A stretch of 64,000 nucleotides of DNA from Bradyrhizobium manausense (GCF_018131105.1 NZ_JAFCJI010000001.1:3384001-3448000), one strand, 5' to 3'; counted from the stretch's first letter, positions 17,450-26,297 are shown. Made by a program: numbers and translations. Notes: generated by a model from the sequence alone, not told the origin.

Positions 17450-18151
17450 ATGGAACACCCGAAATACAAGATCGCCCTCATCGTAGGTGCCGGCGAAGGC
17501 CTGAGCGCCTCGCTGGCACGTCTGCTCTCCGCGCAGGGCATTCGCGTCGCACTGGCCGCGCGCAAGATCGAGAAGCTAGGTGCGCTCTGCACCGAGACCG
17601 GCGCCAAGGCCTATGCCTGCAACGCCACCGAGCCTGAGGAGGTCGAGCGCCTGTTTGGCCTGGTCGAACGCGAGATCGGCACGCCCGATCTCGTCGTCTA
17701 CAATGCCAGCGGCCGTTCGCGCGGGCCGTTTATCGATCTGGTCCCGGCCGATGTCGCCAACGCAATCGCAGTCAGCGCCTATGGCGGCTTCCTGGTAGCG
17801 CAGCAGGCTGCGAAACGCATGGTGCCGAACCAGCACGGCGCGATCCTGTTCACGGGTGCATCGGCCAGCGTGAAGGGCTATGCGCAATCCGCTCCGTTCG
17901 CGATGGGCAAGTTCGCGTTGCGTGGCCTCGCGCAAAGCATGGCGCGCGAATTGTCGCCGCAAGGTATCCACGTCGCGCATTTCGTCATCGACGGCGGCAT
18001 CCGCAGTGCGGCGCGCTCCGAACCTGCCGACAAGCCCGATTCGATGCTCGATCCCGATGCGATCGCGGAGAGCTATTGGAATGTGTTGCAGCAACCGCGC
18101 AGTGCCTGGAGCTGGGAGCTCGAGCTGCGGCCCTGGGTGGAGAAGTTTTGA
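17450..18151 (+). CDS. SDR family protein with Tyr-to-Phe active-site change
   Basis: 233-residue SDR-fold protein. The cofactor loop is VGAGEGLSASLARLL (residues 12-26) and the NNAG position is degenerate (YNASGRS, 84-90). At the catalytic site Ser138 is present but the expected Tyr is Phe150 in PFAMGKFALRG, while Lys154 is kept. Loss of the Tyr hydroxyl should strongly reduce classical reductase activity, although this FxxxK variant recurs in a set of glucose-dehydrogenase-like SDRs. It is 126 bp upstream of an enoyl-CoA hydratase on the same strand and divergent from the acyl-CoA dehydrogenase, which suggests a link with acyl-CoA metabolism. Confidence 0.85.
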   Translation: MEHPKYKIALIVGAGEGLSASLARLLSAQGIRVALAARKIEKLGALCTETGAKAYACNATEPEEVERLFGLVEREIGTPDLVVYNASGRSRGPFIDLVPADVANAIAVSAYGGFLVAQQAAKRMVPNQHGAILFTGASASVKGYAQSAPFAMGKFALRGLAQSMARELSPQGIHVAHFVIDGGIRSAARSEPADKPDSMLDPDAIAESYWNVLQQPRSAWSWELELRPWVEKF

Positions 18152-18174
18152 AGCGATAACGTAACGATAACAAT

Positions 18175-18260
18175 CGTCATTGCGAGGAACGAAGCGACGA
18201 AGCAATCCAGGTTATTTCCGCGGAGACAGTCTGGATTGCTTCGCTTTGCTCGCAATGACG
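18175..18260. repeat. Intergenic palindromic repeat, 'cgtcattgcgag' type (copy 3)
   Basis: It opens cgtcattgcgaggaacgaag and closes gctttgctcgcaatgacg, with inner arms gaagcaatccag and ctggattgcttc. It separates the SDR and enoyl-CoA hydratase genes. Confidence 0.8.
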
Positions 18261-18276
18261 AAGGGAAAGAGCGACC

Positions 18277-19101
18277 ATGGAAACCACCATCGATACCGGA
18301 ACCAACGAACTCCTCTGCGTCATCCGCGACCGCGTCGCGATCATCACGCTGAACCGGCCGGAGGCGCGCAACTCGCTGTCGGACAATCTGACGCCGGCGT
18401 TGCGCACGATGATCCGGGCCTGCGGCGAGAATCCCAATGTCGGCGCGCTGCTGCTCACCGGCGCAGGCGAGGCGTTCTGCGCCGGCGGCAACGTCAAGGG
18501 CATGGGCGCGCATCGCGATCCCAGGAAGCTGGAGATGACGCTGGAGGACCGCGTCGCAGATCTCCAGGAGCGGCAGCGGCTGCTGACCGGCGCGCTGGTG
18601 TCGGTACGCAAGCCGACCATCGCGGCCCTCCCCGGTCCCGCGGTCGGTGCGGGGCTTGCCCTCGCCATGGCCTGCGACATCCGCATCGCCGCACAATCGG
18701 CCTTCGTCGCTACCGGCTATGCCCGCATCGCGCTGTCAGGCGATTACGGCATTGCCTGGCTGTTGACGCGGCTCGTCGGTACCGCGCGGGCACGCGAGCT
18801 GCTGTTCACCGGCGACCGGGTGGATGCTGCGCGCGCCGAAGCCATCGGCCTCGTCAACCGCGTCGTCCCCGACGACAAGCTGCAGACCGAAGCCTTCACT
18901 TTGGCAAAGTCGCTCGCCGAAGGCCCGCGCCTGGCGCTGCGCTACATGAAGGACAATCTCGACGAAGCCCTGCTGTTCGATTTCGAAACCGCCAGGGATC
19001 ACGAGGCCGAACGGCTGGTTCGCCTGACCACGACCGCCGATCACAAGGAAGCCGTGCAGGCCTTCATCGAGAAGCGCAAGGCAGTGTTCACAGGGAAGTA
19101 G
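18277..19101 (+). CDS. Enoyl-CoA hydratase/isomerase family protein
   Basis: 274-residue crotonase-fold protein. The oxyanion-hole segments are AFCAGGNVKGMG (about residues 66-77) and ALPGPAVGAGLALAMACD (about 112-129). The second acid position of classical hydratases falls in ALSGDYGIAW, which has Asp where Glu is more usual, so activity could be hydratase, isomerase or another crotonase reaction. It probably acts on an acyl-CoA in a degradation pathway with the neighbouring SDR and AidB-like dehydrogenase. The start ATG 18277 has an AAGGGAAAGAG ribosome binding site. Confidence 0.9.
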   Translation: METTIDTGTNELLCVIRDRVAIITLNRPEARNSLSDNLTPALRTMIRACGENPNVGALLLTGAGEAFCAGGNVKGMGAHRDPRKLEMTLEDRVADLQERQRLLTGALVSVRKPTIAALPGPAVGAGLALAMACDIRIAAQSAFVATGYARIALSGDYGIAWLLTRLVGTARARELLFTGDRVDAARAEAIGLVNRVVPDDKLQTEAFTLAKSLAEGPRLALRYMKDNLDEALLFDFETARDHEAERLVRLTTTADHKEAVQAFIEKRKAVFTGK

Positions 19102-19120
19102 GGCGCGTGCTGCGTGAAGA

Positions 19121-19158
19121 TAAAAAAATGCCCGGCGCTGGTTTGGACCAGGCCGGGC
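19121..19158 (-). terminator. Intrinsic terminator of the GNAT acetyltransferase gene
   Basis: On the minus strand a GC-rich hairpin (arms 19152-19158 with 19130-19136, and 19147-19151 with 19138-19142, loop ccaa) is followed by a run of seven U's (complement of the aaaaaaa at 19122-19128). It begins 11 bp after the GNAT stop codon. On the plus strand the hairpin lacks a T-run, so its main role is for the minus-strand gene. Confidence 0.85.
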
Positions 19159-19169
19159 TTGGAGTGGTG

Positions 19170-19793
19170 TCAGGCCGAGGCTGAGGGGCTATCGGCCTGA
19201 CGGAAAAGGGCGGCGAGGCGCCAGCTCGCGCATGGAATATCCTTCGGCGCGACGTGGATCTCCTTGTCGAAACGCACCAGTTTCCAATCGTCAGGGTGAT
19301 TGACGAAGGCGAAACCGGATTTGCGCGCGAGCGAGATCATCGTTTCGTTGGAACGCAAGGTGTCACCGAACATGTACTCGGCGCCGAGCGCGGCGGCGCG
19401 GCATTCGAGGTTCTTCATGAGCGAGGTGGCAATGCCGTGGCCCTGCCAGCGGTCGTCGACCGACAGGCCGAACTCAAGCGTCGACGTCTCTGCATGGAGC
19501 GCGTAACGCGCCTCGGCAACGATCGTCTCGAAGCCATCGACCATTTTGGTCGCGACCACGGTGAAACGCTCGCGCTCGCCGATGGCGAGGAAATCGTCGA
19601 GCAGCCCCTTTGGCAATTCACTGATCGCGCCGAAGAAGCGGTTGTAGCGCGAGCGGGTCGTGAGCGACCGGAAATAGTGCTGAAGCTCCTCGGTATCGCG
19701 CGGCTCAACGAAGCGAATGTTGATCGTCCCTCCGTCGCGGGTGCGCAGCGTATCCGAATATTGCTTGAGGTCTTCCAGGCGATAGGTGCTCAT
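19170..19793 (-). CDS. GNAT family N-acetyltransferase
   Basis: 207-residue GCN5-related acetyltransferase. The acetyl-CoA binding motif A is VDDRWQGHGIATSLMKNLE (about residues 111-129), close to the R/Q-x-x-G-x-G/A consensus. It is followed by GDTLRSNETMISLARKSGF, typical of motif B. The N-terminal region RFVEPRDTEELQHYFRSLTTRSRYNRFF resembles the acetyltransferase domain attached to acyl-CoA synthetases, so the target could be a protein lysine, but this is not settled by sequence. It is a single-gene unit with its own terminator. Confidence 0.9.
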   Translation of the reverse strand: MSTYRLEDLKQYSDTLRTRDGGTINIRFVEPRDTEELQHYFRSLTTRSRYNRFFGAISELPKGLLDDFLAIGERERFTVVATKMVDGFETIVAEARYALHAETSTLEFGLSVDDRWQGHGIATSLMKNLECRAAALGAEYMFGDTLRSNETMISLARKSGFAFVNHPDDWKLVRFDKEIHVAPKDIPCASWRLAALFRQADSPSASA

Positions 19794-19840
19794 GACACGA
19801 GCCCAAGACGGGGAGAGAAGGAGTGAAGATTGAGGGACCG

Positions 19841-19894
19841 CCGGCGCCCCTGTGATCAGGCGGCGCCGGCCTGGCGGCCTGTCAGGCCCGCCAG
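19841..19894 (-). terminator. Tandem hairpins at the 3' end of the DUF1127 gene
   Basis: Two adjacent inverted repeats: CCGGCGCC at 19841-19848 with GGCGCCGG at 19862-19869, and CTGGCGG at 19871-19877 with CCGCCAG at 19888-19894. The second overlaps the stop codon of the gene. No T-run follows, so termination is possible but not certain. Confidence 0.4.
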
Positions 19895-20085
19895 AAGGGT
19901 TTGTCTGCCTCGTAGGCGATGTCGGTCCAGGACAGGCCGACGTCGTGAAGATCGCGGGCGGTCCAGTTGGTCAGTTCGCGGCGGGTGCGATAGCGCTCGT
20001 GCCAGACATGGAGGGTCTCGCCGATCTGCTGGATCAGGCCCGGTGCATGATGATTTGTCATCGAATTGTGGGTCAAAGTAGACAT
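19882..20085 (-). CDS. DUF1127 small protein
   Basis: 67-residue basic protein. The C-terminal half carries the DUF1127 pattern: a WHERYRTRRELTNWTARDLHDVG helix pair with Arg-rich start and a conserved Asp/Gly turn, ending YEADKPFWRA. Proteins of this family (YjiS-like) are often stress or phosphate-responsive and some bind RNA or partner proteins in alphaproteobacteria. It has its own transcription unit, divergent from the LysR regulator. Confidence 0.88.
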   Translation of the reverse strand: MSTLTHNSMTNHHAPGLIQQIGETLHVWHERYRTRRELTNWTARDLHDVGLSWTDIAYEADKPFWRA

Positions 20086-20195
20086 TTTCAGCTCCTTGAG
20101 CTAACTTGGCCGCTAATATCTGCTTCTAAGTGCGCTGCCACAAACGACAATTTGTACCTCTTCGCATGAAATAAACTCATGCATCCTGCTGCCAA

Positions 20196-21095
20196 ATGAC
20201 TGCCAGATTGCCCTCCCTGAACGGATTGCGGGCGTTTGAAGCCGCCGCGCGCCATCTCAGCTTCACGCTGGCGGCGAGCGAGCTGAACGTGACGCAGACC
20301 GCGATCAGCCATCAGATCCGCCGGCTCGAGGAGGAGCTCGGCATCCGCCTGTTCATCCGGCAGAACCGGGCGCTGGCGCTGACGCCGGAGGCGCGCGACT
20401 ACCTGCCCGGTGTCCGCGCCGCCTTCAACGACCTCCGCCTTGCCACCGACCGCCTGCTGCGCAAGGACGACGACAAGATGTTGACGGTCTCGACCCTGGC
20501 TTCGCTCGCAGCAAAATGGCTGCTGCCGCGGCTGGCGGATTTTCAGGAAGCAAATCCGGACATCGACGTCCGCATCACCACATCAACCAGCCTGGTCGAT
20601 TTCCAGCGCGACGATGTCGATGCCGCAATCCGCTACGGCCGCGGTCAGTGGCCGGGCGTGCGCGCCGACTGGCTGATGGCGGACGAGTTGTTCCCCGTGT
20701 GCAGCCCGTCGCTCCTGCGTGGCGACAAGCCGCTGCGCCAACCGGAGGATCTGCGCGGCTATCCGCTGCTGCACACATCCAATGCCAACAGCGACGACTG
20801 GCGGCTGTGGCTGACGGCGGCGGGCCTGCCGGCCGACATCGCCAAGCAGCCCGGCATCACCTTCGACATGATCTTCATGACGATCCAGGCAGCGATCGAC
20901 GGCATCGGCGTCGCGATGGGGCGGACCTCCTATGTCCGTGACGACATTACCAAGGGCCGGCTCGTGGTTCCCTTCAAGATCGCGCTGCCGGCCGATGCCG
21001 GCTTCTATCTGGTCTCACCCGAGGGGCGCCGCGAAGCGCCAAAGCTCGCCGCCTTCCGCCAGTGGATGATCGCGGCGACGCAGAATAAAGCCTGA
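20196..21095 (+). CDS. LysR-family transcriptional regulator, GcvA-like
   Basis: 299-residue LysR-type regulator. The winged helix-turn-helix is at residues 6-65 (LNGLRAFEAAARHLSFTLAA, then TQTAISHQIRRLEEELG). The effector domain starts near residue 92 and contains DVDAAIRYGRGQWPG, a hallmark of the GcvA branch. It is divergent from DUF1127 and directly upstream, on the same strand, of an MHS transporter, which it may control. The 110-bp gap to DUF1127 probably holds its own operator, but no clear T-N11-A site stands out. Confidence 0.92.
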   Translation: MTARLPSLNGLRAFEAAARHLSFTLAASELNVTQTAISHQIRRLEEELGIRLFIRQNRALALTPEARDYLPGVRAAFNDLRLATDRLLRKDDDKMLTVSTLASLAAKWLLPRLADFQEANPDIDVRITTSTSLVDFQRDDVDAAIRYGRGQWPGVRADWLMADELFPVCSPSLLRGDKPLRQPEDLRGYPLLHTSNANSDDWRLWLTAAGLPADIAKQPGITFDMIFMTIQAAIDGIGVAMGRTSYVRDDITKGRLVVPFKIALPADAGFYLVSPEGRREAPKLAAFRQWMIAATQNKA

Positions 21096-21128
21096 AAAAT
21101 CATCAGCTTCCGCAGTGAAATCGGTTGA

Positions 21129-21153
21129 CTCCCCGCGCTCCGCGCGGGAGGGG
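21129..21153. terminator. Hairpin after the LysR gene
   Basis: ctccccgcgc and gcgcgggaggggt form a strong GC-rich stem around a tcc loop, 34 bp after the regulator stop. There is no T-run after it, so it is a weak terminator candidate. Confidence 0.4.
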
Positions 21154-21236
21154 TAGGACAGATTGTCGCAGCATAAATCTGTCGCCTTGCCGTGAAACGA
21201 GTTCCGGTCCGGCCACGTTTTCTGGAGAGTAACGTC

Positions 21237-22577
21237 ATGGCTGGACCAGCAACCAATCCGCCCGCCATCAAGTCGCGGATCGGCGCGATCCTGCGCGCAA
21301 CATCGGGCAATTTCCTCGAGCAGTTCGACTTCTTCCTGTTCGGCTTCTATGCGCAGGACATCGCGAAGGCGTTTTTTCCCGCGGCCGACGACACCGCAGC
21401 ACTGCTCAACGCGTATGGCGTGTTCTGGCTCGGCGCGCTGATGCGCCCCGTGGGTGCCATCGTGCTCGGTGCCTATATCGACCGCATCGGCCGCCGTCAG
21501 GGCCTGATCGTTACGCTCGCGCTCATGGCGCTCGGCACCGTGGTGATCGCGTTCTGCCCGTCTTACGCGGCGATCGGCGTTGCTGCCCCGGTCATCGTTC
21601 TGATTGGCCGGTTGATCCAGGGGTTCTCCGCCGGCGTCGAACTGGGCGGCGTCTCGGTTTATCTCTCCGAGATCTCCACGCCTGGCAATCGCGGCTTTTA
21701 CACCTCGTTCCAGTCTTCCAGCCAGCAAGTCGCGATCTTTGTCGCAGCGATCATCGGCTTTATCCTCAGGGAGGTCATTCCCGGCGACACCTTCCTGGAC
21801 GCCATCGGGGGAATTGCGAAGTGGCGCATCCCGTTCTTCATCGGCTGCATCATCATCCCCGTCATTTTCATGTTGCGGCGTTCGCTGGAGGAAACCCCGG
21901 CCTTCCTCGCCATGAAGAAACATCCGACCGCGCGTGAGGTGTTCGCTTCTGCGATCGCGAACTGGCGCATAGTCATTCTCGGCATGATGATCGCCGTCCT
22001 GACCACGACGACCTTCTACTTCATCACCGTCTATGCCCCCGGCTTCGGCAAGCAGCTCAACCTTTCGCCGACGGGAACATTGCTGGTGACGCTTCTGGTT
22101 GCGGTGACCAATTTCATCTGGAATCCGGTCGGCGGCGCGGTATCCGACCGGATCGGCCGCAAGCCGGTGCTGGTGACGATCGCAGCGCTGGCATTCCTGA
22201 CTGCTTATCCTGCGCTGTCCTGGCTCGCCGCAGCCCCCACCCTCGGAAAGCTGCTGGCAGTCCAGATGATGTTCTCGTTCTACTTCGGCGTTTACAGCGG
22301 CACGATGCTGGGATGTCTGGTCGAAATCGTGCCGGCCCATGTCCGGACCACGTGTTTCTCGATCGCCTTCGCAATGGCTGCCGGCATCTTCGGCACGTCC
22401 ACTCCCATCGTCGCGACCAAGTTGATCAGCATGACCCACGGCGACAAGGCCTCGCCGGCGTACTGGCTCATGTTTGGAGCCGCGCTCGGCATCATAGCCG
22501 CACTGATCGTCTATCGCGACGGCGGCAAGGCGGTGCCGAGCTACGACACCGTCGCGGAGCCGGCGACGGGGCATTGA
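21237..22577 (+). CDS. MFS transporter, metabolite:H+ symporter (citrate-like) family
   Basis: 446-residue, 12-helix inner-membrane transporter. The start ATG 21237 has CTGGAGAG upstream; the earlier in-frame start at 21192 has none. The family fingerprints of the MHS group are visible: [18 protein letters not shown] in helix 1, the loop 2-3 motif [21 protein letters not shown] in helix 5, and the second DRIGRKP between helices 8 and 9. The Gln/Asp-Phe-Phe-Leu-Phe-Gly pattern in helix 1 resembles citrate/tricarballylate transporters, so a di- or tricarboxylate is a reasonable but unproven cargo. It is probably controlled by the adjacent LysR protein. Confidence 0.88.
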   Translation: MAGPATNPPAIKSRIGAILRATSGNFLEQFDFFLFGFYAQDIAKAFFPAADDTAALLNAYGVFWLGALMRPVGAIVLGAYIDRIGRRQGLIVTLALMALGTVVIAFCPSYAAIGVAAPVIVLIGRLIQGFSAGVELGGVSVYLSEISTPGNRGFYTSFQSSSQQVAIFVAAIIGFILREVIPGDTFLDAIGGIAKWRIPFFIGCIIIPVIFMLRRSLEETPAFLAMKKHPTAREVFASAIANWRIVILGMMIAVLTTTTFYFITVYAPGFGKQLNLSPTGTLLVTLLVAVTNFIWNPVGGAVSDRIGRKPVLVTIAALAFLTAYPALSWLAAAPTLGKLLAVQMMFSFYFGVYSGTMLGCLVEIVPAHVRTTCFSIAFAMAAGIFGTSTPIVATKLISMTHGDKASPAYWLMFGAALGIIAALIVYRDGGKAVPSYDTVAEPATGH

Positions 22578-22610
22578 GACGGTGTCATCCCGGGGCGCGC
22601 TCTTCCTTAG

Positions 22611-22637
22611 CCTCTCCGCGTAAGAACGGGGCGAGGG
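22611..22637. terminator. Imperfect hairpin between convergent genes
   Basis: cctctccgcg and cggggcgagg can pair at eight of ten positions around a short loop in the 85-bp gap between the converging MFS and Rieske genes. Similar 'cctctcc...gggagagg' stems close other convergent pairs in this window. Confidence 0.35.
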
Positions 22638-22662
22638 AGCGCACTGCCGGCGTGGCGAAGAC

Positions 22663-23079
22663 CTACAATTCCACCACGACGTAATCGCTCTCGACCTTTA
22701 CCGGGATCGTCTCGGCGACATACGGCCCCTTCACCACGCTCGCGCCTGGCTCGACATGCGCCGGATACGCCTTCACGCGAAAGCGGCGGGGGTCGCAATA
22801 GGATTGGCCGGTGCGGATGTCAAACTCCCAGCCGTGCCAGGGGCAGCGGATGATCTCACCCAACTTGGTGTATTCGATCTCGCCGGGATCCTTCGATTGC
22901 GCGAGCCCGATCAGCGGTCCCTCGCACAGCGCCGCGCCCTGGTGCGGGCAGCGGTTCATCAGGCCGAAATATTCGCCCTTGATATTGAAGACCGCGATCG
23001 GCCGCCCATCGATCTCCAGAAATTTTCGCGTCCCCGGTGGAAGCTCATCAACCGGCGCGATCACATGACGCGCCATCAA
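22663..23079 (-). CDS. Rieske [2Fe-2S] ferredoxin-like protein
   Basis: 138-residue single-domain Rieske protein, the electron carrier type used with ring-hydroxylating oxygenases. The two cluster motifs are NRCPHQGA (Cys-x-His, about residues 43-49) and RCPWHGWEF (Cys-x2-His, about 78-85), with an insert of about 30 residues between them. It starts at ATG 23079, overlapping the stop of the upstream amidohydrolase by four bases, so the two are translationally coupled. No oxygenase alpha subunit is nearby, which leaves the redox partner unknown. Confidence 0.9.
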   Translation of the reverse strand: MMARHVIAPVDELPPGTRKFLEIDGRPIAVFNIKGEYFGLMNRCPHQGAALCEGPLIGLAQSKDPGEIEYTKLGEIIRCPWHGWEFDIRTGQSYCDPRRFRVKAYPAHVEPGASVVKGPYVAETIPVKVESDYVVVEL

Positions 23080-24185
23080 CCAATTCCGTACAGCTTCTTG
23101 GCATTGCCGAGATAGAACGCCTCGCGATTGGCCTCGCTGACGCCCGCCGGCAGCACGCGTGACGGCTCGTCATAGTCCCAATGCGGATAGTCGGTCGCGA
23201 ACAGCAGCCGGTCCCAGCCGATCCACTTGATGACGTCGAACAGATCCTCGCGCCTTTCAGGATCCTCCATCGGCTGCGTGGTCCACCACACCTGCTCGCG
23301 GATATATTCCGACGGCGGGCGCTTCACGTGCGGCACCTCGCTGCGCAGCCGCTGCCAGACCTTGTCGAGCCGCCACGCCAGTGACGGCGCCCAGCCGAAG
23401 CCGGCTTCGATCATCACCATCTTCAGTTTCGGGAAGCGCTCGAACACACCTTCAAGCACGAGACTTGCCAGCGCCGATTGCTGGCACTGCGAGTGGCCGA
23501 CCATCTCCTCGATGTAATAGGACGGCCAGCCTGACGGCGTAATCGGGTTGCCGCCGAAGCCGAACGCGTGCACGCCGACCGGAAGGCCCGCCTCTTCCGC
23601 AGCCTGATAGATCGGCCAGTAGCGGCGCTGGCCGAGCGGCTCGACATTGCGGCTGAGCAGCAGCACCTGCACGAAATTCTTGTCGCCGGCGCGCTCGCGG
23701 ATCTCGGCGGCGGCGGACAGCCCGTCCTCGTTACCGACGACGATCGACGCCTTCAGCCGCTTGTCCTTGCTGGTCCATTTGTCGATCTGCCAATCGTTGA
23801 TCGCCGAGCACAGCGCAGCCGAGAGATCGTGATTGCGGATGCCCTGCCCCGTGTTGAGCGGATTGAGCACCCCCAGTTGCACGTTGTTCGGATCGAGCAA
23901 CTGCTTCTGCATGAAGGACAGCGAGGAGCCCTGCGGGCCGCCTTCCGGTGGATAGGCATCGCGGCGCGAGGCATTGGGCTGCGCCTTCGGATAGGGAGGG
24001 CCTTCCATCATGCCCTGATAGGCATGAACGCCGTAGACTTCGAGGTGATGCTGCCAGCGTTTGGCAAGATAGGGATAAAGCTCGGTCCGGGTCGCGCGCG
24101 CCGGATGGATGTCGCAGTCCGCGATCGCGGTCTTTGCAGTCAGCGGGGAAACGGCTTCTTGGTTCTCGCGGAACTGGATATTCAT
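23076..24185 (-). CDS. Amidohydrolase family protein (ACMSD-like TIM barrel)
   Basis: 369-residue metal-dependent hydrolase of the PF04909 type. The N-terminal metal motif reads DCDIHPA in place of the more usual D-x-H-x-H. GVHAFGFGG and the barrel-end motif LLFATDYPHWDYDEP carry further ligand positions. The ATG at 24185 has an AGGAGGC ribosome binding site. It is 25 bp behind another member of the same family and overlaps the Rieske gene, so this is one three-gene operon. The relatives include 2-amino-3-carboxymuconate-semialdehyde decarboxylase and gamma-resorcylate decarboxylase, so decarboxylation or hydrolysis of an aromatic product is plausible. Confidence 0.88.
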   Translation of the reverse strand: MNIQFRENQEAVSPLTAKTAIADCDIHPARATRTELYPYLAKRWQHHLEVYGVHAYQGMMEGPPYPKAQPNASRRDAYPPEGGPQGSSLSFMQKQLLDPNNVQLGVLNPLNTGQGIRNHDLSAALCSAINDWQIDKWTSKDKRLKASIVVGNEDGLSAAAEIRERAGDKNFVQVLLLSRNVEPLGQRRYWPIYQAAEEAGLPVGVHAFGFGGNPITPSGWPSYYIEEMVGHSQCQQSALASLVLEGVFERFPKLKMVMIEAGFGWAPSLAWRLDKVWQRLRSEVPHVKRPPSEYIREQVWWTTQPMEDPERREDLFDVIKWIGWDRLLFATDYPHWDYDEPSRVLPAGVSEANREAFYLGNAKKLYGIG

Positions 24186-24210
24186 CGCCTTGCCTCCTTT
24201 GGCAGCGGGC

Positions 24211-25269
24211 TCACGTCAGGCGGGGATAGGTTGCATGCGGATTGTCGATCATGATCTTGCGCACGAGATCGGGGGTGAGACCCTCGGGCAGCGCGTCCTG
24301 GCCGTCGAACTGCCAGTGCGGATAGTCCGTGGAGAATAGGACCAATTCGTCGGACTGCATATGATCAAACAGGCGAATTAATGTCTCCTGATCGGGCGGC
24401 GCATCAAATGGCTGTAACGAGAAGCGGATGTTGCTGCGCACAATTTCCAGTGGCGCGCGATCAACCCAGGGCGTCTCCATCCGCACCCCGCGCCAGAACT
24501 TGTGCAGGCGCCAGAGATAAGGCGAGATCCAGGAGACGCCAGATTCCAGCATCACCATCCTCAGCCGCGGATACTTTACGAACACGCCCTCAACGATCAG
24601 GCTGGTGAGCTGGGTCTGGAACGCCTGGGCCTGACCGACATAGTCTTCGATGTGGTAGGAACCCCATCCCACCGCGGTCGGCGGGTTATGATAGGCGGAA
24701 CCGGCATGGATGCCGACAGGCAGATCCAGCCGTTCCGCGGCCTCGTAGATCGGCCACAGCGCGCGCTTGCCGAGCGGCGTATCGCCCATCACCAGCATCA
24801 GCACCTGTACGAAGCGCCGATCCTGCGCACAGCGCTCGATTTCAGCGACTGATTTCTCGATGCTTTGCGTCGGGATCACGATCGAGCCGCGCAGCCGGGA
24901 ATCGCGATCGAGCCATTCCTTCGCGAGCCACTCGTTCAGTGCGCGGCAGAACGCGGCCTGCAAATCTTCCGAGAACACCATCTGCACGCCATAGAGCGGA
25001 TTGCAAATGGCAAGCTTGAGCTCGAAAGAATCGAACACATGCCGCTGCATGTCCTCGAGACTTTCACCCGGCTTGCCGGTCTCGGGACGCCAATCCGGCC
25101 GGGCCACGATCGGCGAGTTCTTGGGATAGGACTGCGACACGAGATCGACCATGCCGCGCGTCGTCACCTGATCGCGCCAATAGTCGTTTAGATACGGCAG
25201 CAGGCTGGTCAGATGCGGCACGGCCGGATGCACGTCGCAATCGACACCGCCGGCGATCAGGGACGCCAT
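24211..25269 (-). CDS. Amidohydrolase family protein (ACMSD-like), paralogue of the downstream gene
   Basis: 352-residue PF04909 metal-dependent hydrolase. The start was set at ATG 25269 (MASLIAGGVDCDVHPAVP), because the 26-residue extension to 25347 is Arg-rich and unlike the family. Motifs DCDVHPA, GIHAGSAYHNPP and LVLFSTDYPHWQFDG follow in order. It is first in the operon with the second amidohydrolase (gap 25 bp) and the Rieske protein. The two hydrolases are clearly related and similar in length, so they may form a heteromer or act on successive or similar substrates. Confidence 0.88.
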   Translation of the reverse strand: MASLIAGGVDCDVHPAVPHLTSLLPYLNDYWRDQVTTRGMVDLVSQSYPKNSPIVARPDWRPETGKPGESLEDMQRHVFDSFELKLAICNPLYGVQMVFSEDLQAAFCRALNEWLAKEWLDRDSRLRGSIVIPTQSIEKSVAEIERCAQDRRFVQVLMLVMGDTPLGKRALWPIYEAAERLDLPVGIHAGSAYHNPPTAVGWGSYHIEDYVGQAQAFQTQLTSLIVEGVFVKYPRLRMVMLESGVSWISPYLWRLHKFWRGVRMETPWVDRAPLEIVRSNIRFSLQPFDAPPDQETLIRLFDHMQSDELVLFSTDYPHWQFDGQDALPEGLTPDLVRKIMIDNPHATYPRLT

Positions 25270-25437
25270 GACGTCTCTCTTTTCACGTTCCCTCGTCTCG
25301 TATTTGCGCGGCCGGCACTGGGCCGCTTCGCTTTGTCCACCATTCAAGCAGGCCTGCCCGTCGCCCGCAACTCGGCCAAGGCGACTGTCGTATGCTAGGA
25401 AGGCTGAGCTCGGTTGCGAAGGAATGAGAGGTTAGGG

Positions 25438-25920
25438 ATGAAAGAGCTCGTCGGCATTGCGGAACAGGTCGCGGCCAAACTGATCGCGCGCAAACAGACC
25501 ATTGCGGTTGCGGAATCCTCGACCGGCGGCCTGATCGCTGCGAGCCTGCTCGCAGTGCCCGGCGCCTCCGCCTATTTCCTCGGCGGCGCGGTGGTCTACA
25601 CCCGCGACGCCAGGCGCGTGCTGATGGATATTTCGGACGAAGGAATGAAGGGCTTCCGCTCCTCATCCGAACCCTATGCGAAACTGCTCGCCGAACAGAT
25701 GCGCGGCCGCTTCGATTCCGACTGGGGCCTGTCCGAAACCGGCGCTGCCGGTCCTACCGGCAACCGCTACGGCGACGCCGCCGGCCATAGCTGCATGGCG
25801 GTCACAGGACCGGCAGCAGAGGTGATGACGCTGGAGACGGATAGCAACGACCGGTTCGGCAACATGCAGGTGTTCGCAGCGACGGCGCTGAAGTTGCTGT
25901 TGAGGAAGCTGGAGGGGTGA
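25438..25920 (+). CDS. CinA C-terminal domain protein (PncC-like)
   Basis: 160-residue stand-alone CinA-C domain, the fold of nicotinamide-nucleotide amidohydrolase (PncC), which deamidates NMN in pyridine-nucleotide recycling. The catalytic region AESSTGGLIAASLL (Ser, about residues 25-38), GGAVVYTRDA and SETGAAGPTGNRYGD are present. The ATG at 25438 is preceded by GAGGTTAGGG; an upstream TTG at 25414 is less likely. Relatives with the extra DUF-like changes around AGPTG (here TGNRYGD) may not all be NMN deamidases. It stands alone, divergent from the amidohydrolase operon. Confidence 0.85.
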   Translation: MKELVGIAEQVAAKLIARKQTIAVAESSTGGLIAASLLAVPGASAYFLGGAVVYTRDARRVLMDISDEGMKGFRSSSEPYAKLLAEQMRGRFDSDWGLSETGAAGPTGNRYGDAAGHSCMAVTGPAAEVMTLETDSNDRFGNMQVFAATALKLLLRKLEG

Positions 25921-26021
25921 GAGGTCACTTGCGTCTCAAATGAATCGGTACGCTGCCGTCGCCAGACATTCCCTGTCATGCTCCGCGAAAGCGGGGCATG
26001 GCGGCGGCGGGCTTGGCGACG

Positions 26022-26297
26022 TCACCGTCCCAAATGCCGTACGAAAATCCGCACCACATAGCCTTTGAACCGCGGCGCCTCGTCGTAGAGGTCCGACGCG
26101 ATTCGTTCGATGGTCTGGCGCAGCGACGTGAACTGCGCCTGCCGCGCGCTGCTTTCGGTGCCCTGCATGCCCGCGAGCTCGTCCATCGCGGCGTCGCTGA
26201 TCTGGCATGGCACGGCCTCACCGTCGTTCAGCATGGTGAAGCGAAAGGCCAGCCGTTCGAGGTCATGGCCGATGATCCTGTCGCGCGTCAGCGGCAT
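26022..26297 (-). CDS. DUF1488 domain protein
   Basis: 91-residue protein. The start at ATG 26297 gives MPLTRDRIIGHDLERLAFRF and excludes a long low-quality N-terminal open stretch. The pattern FTMLNDGEAVPCQISDAAMDEL and the terminal ALYD/EAPRFKGYVVRIFVRHL match DUF1488, a small family of unknown function in alpha- and betaproteobacteria. It stands alone. Confidence 0.8.
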   Translation of the reverse strand: MPLTRDRIIGHDLERLAFRFTMLNDGEAVPCQISDAAMDELAGMQGTESSARQAQFTSLRQTIERIASDLYDEAPRFKGYVVRIFVRHLGR

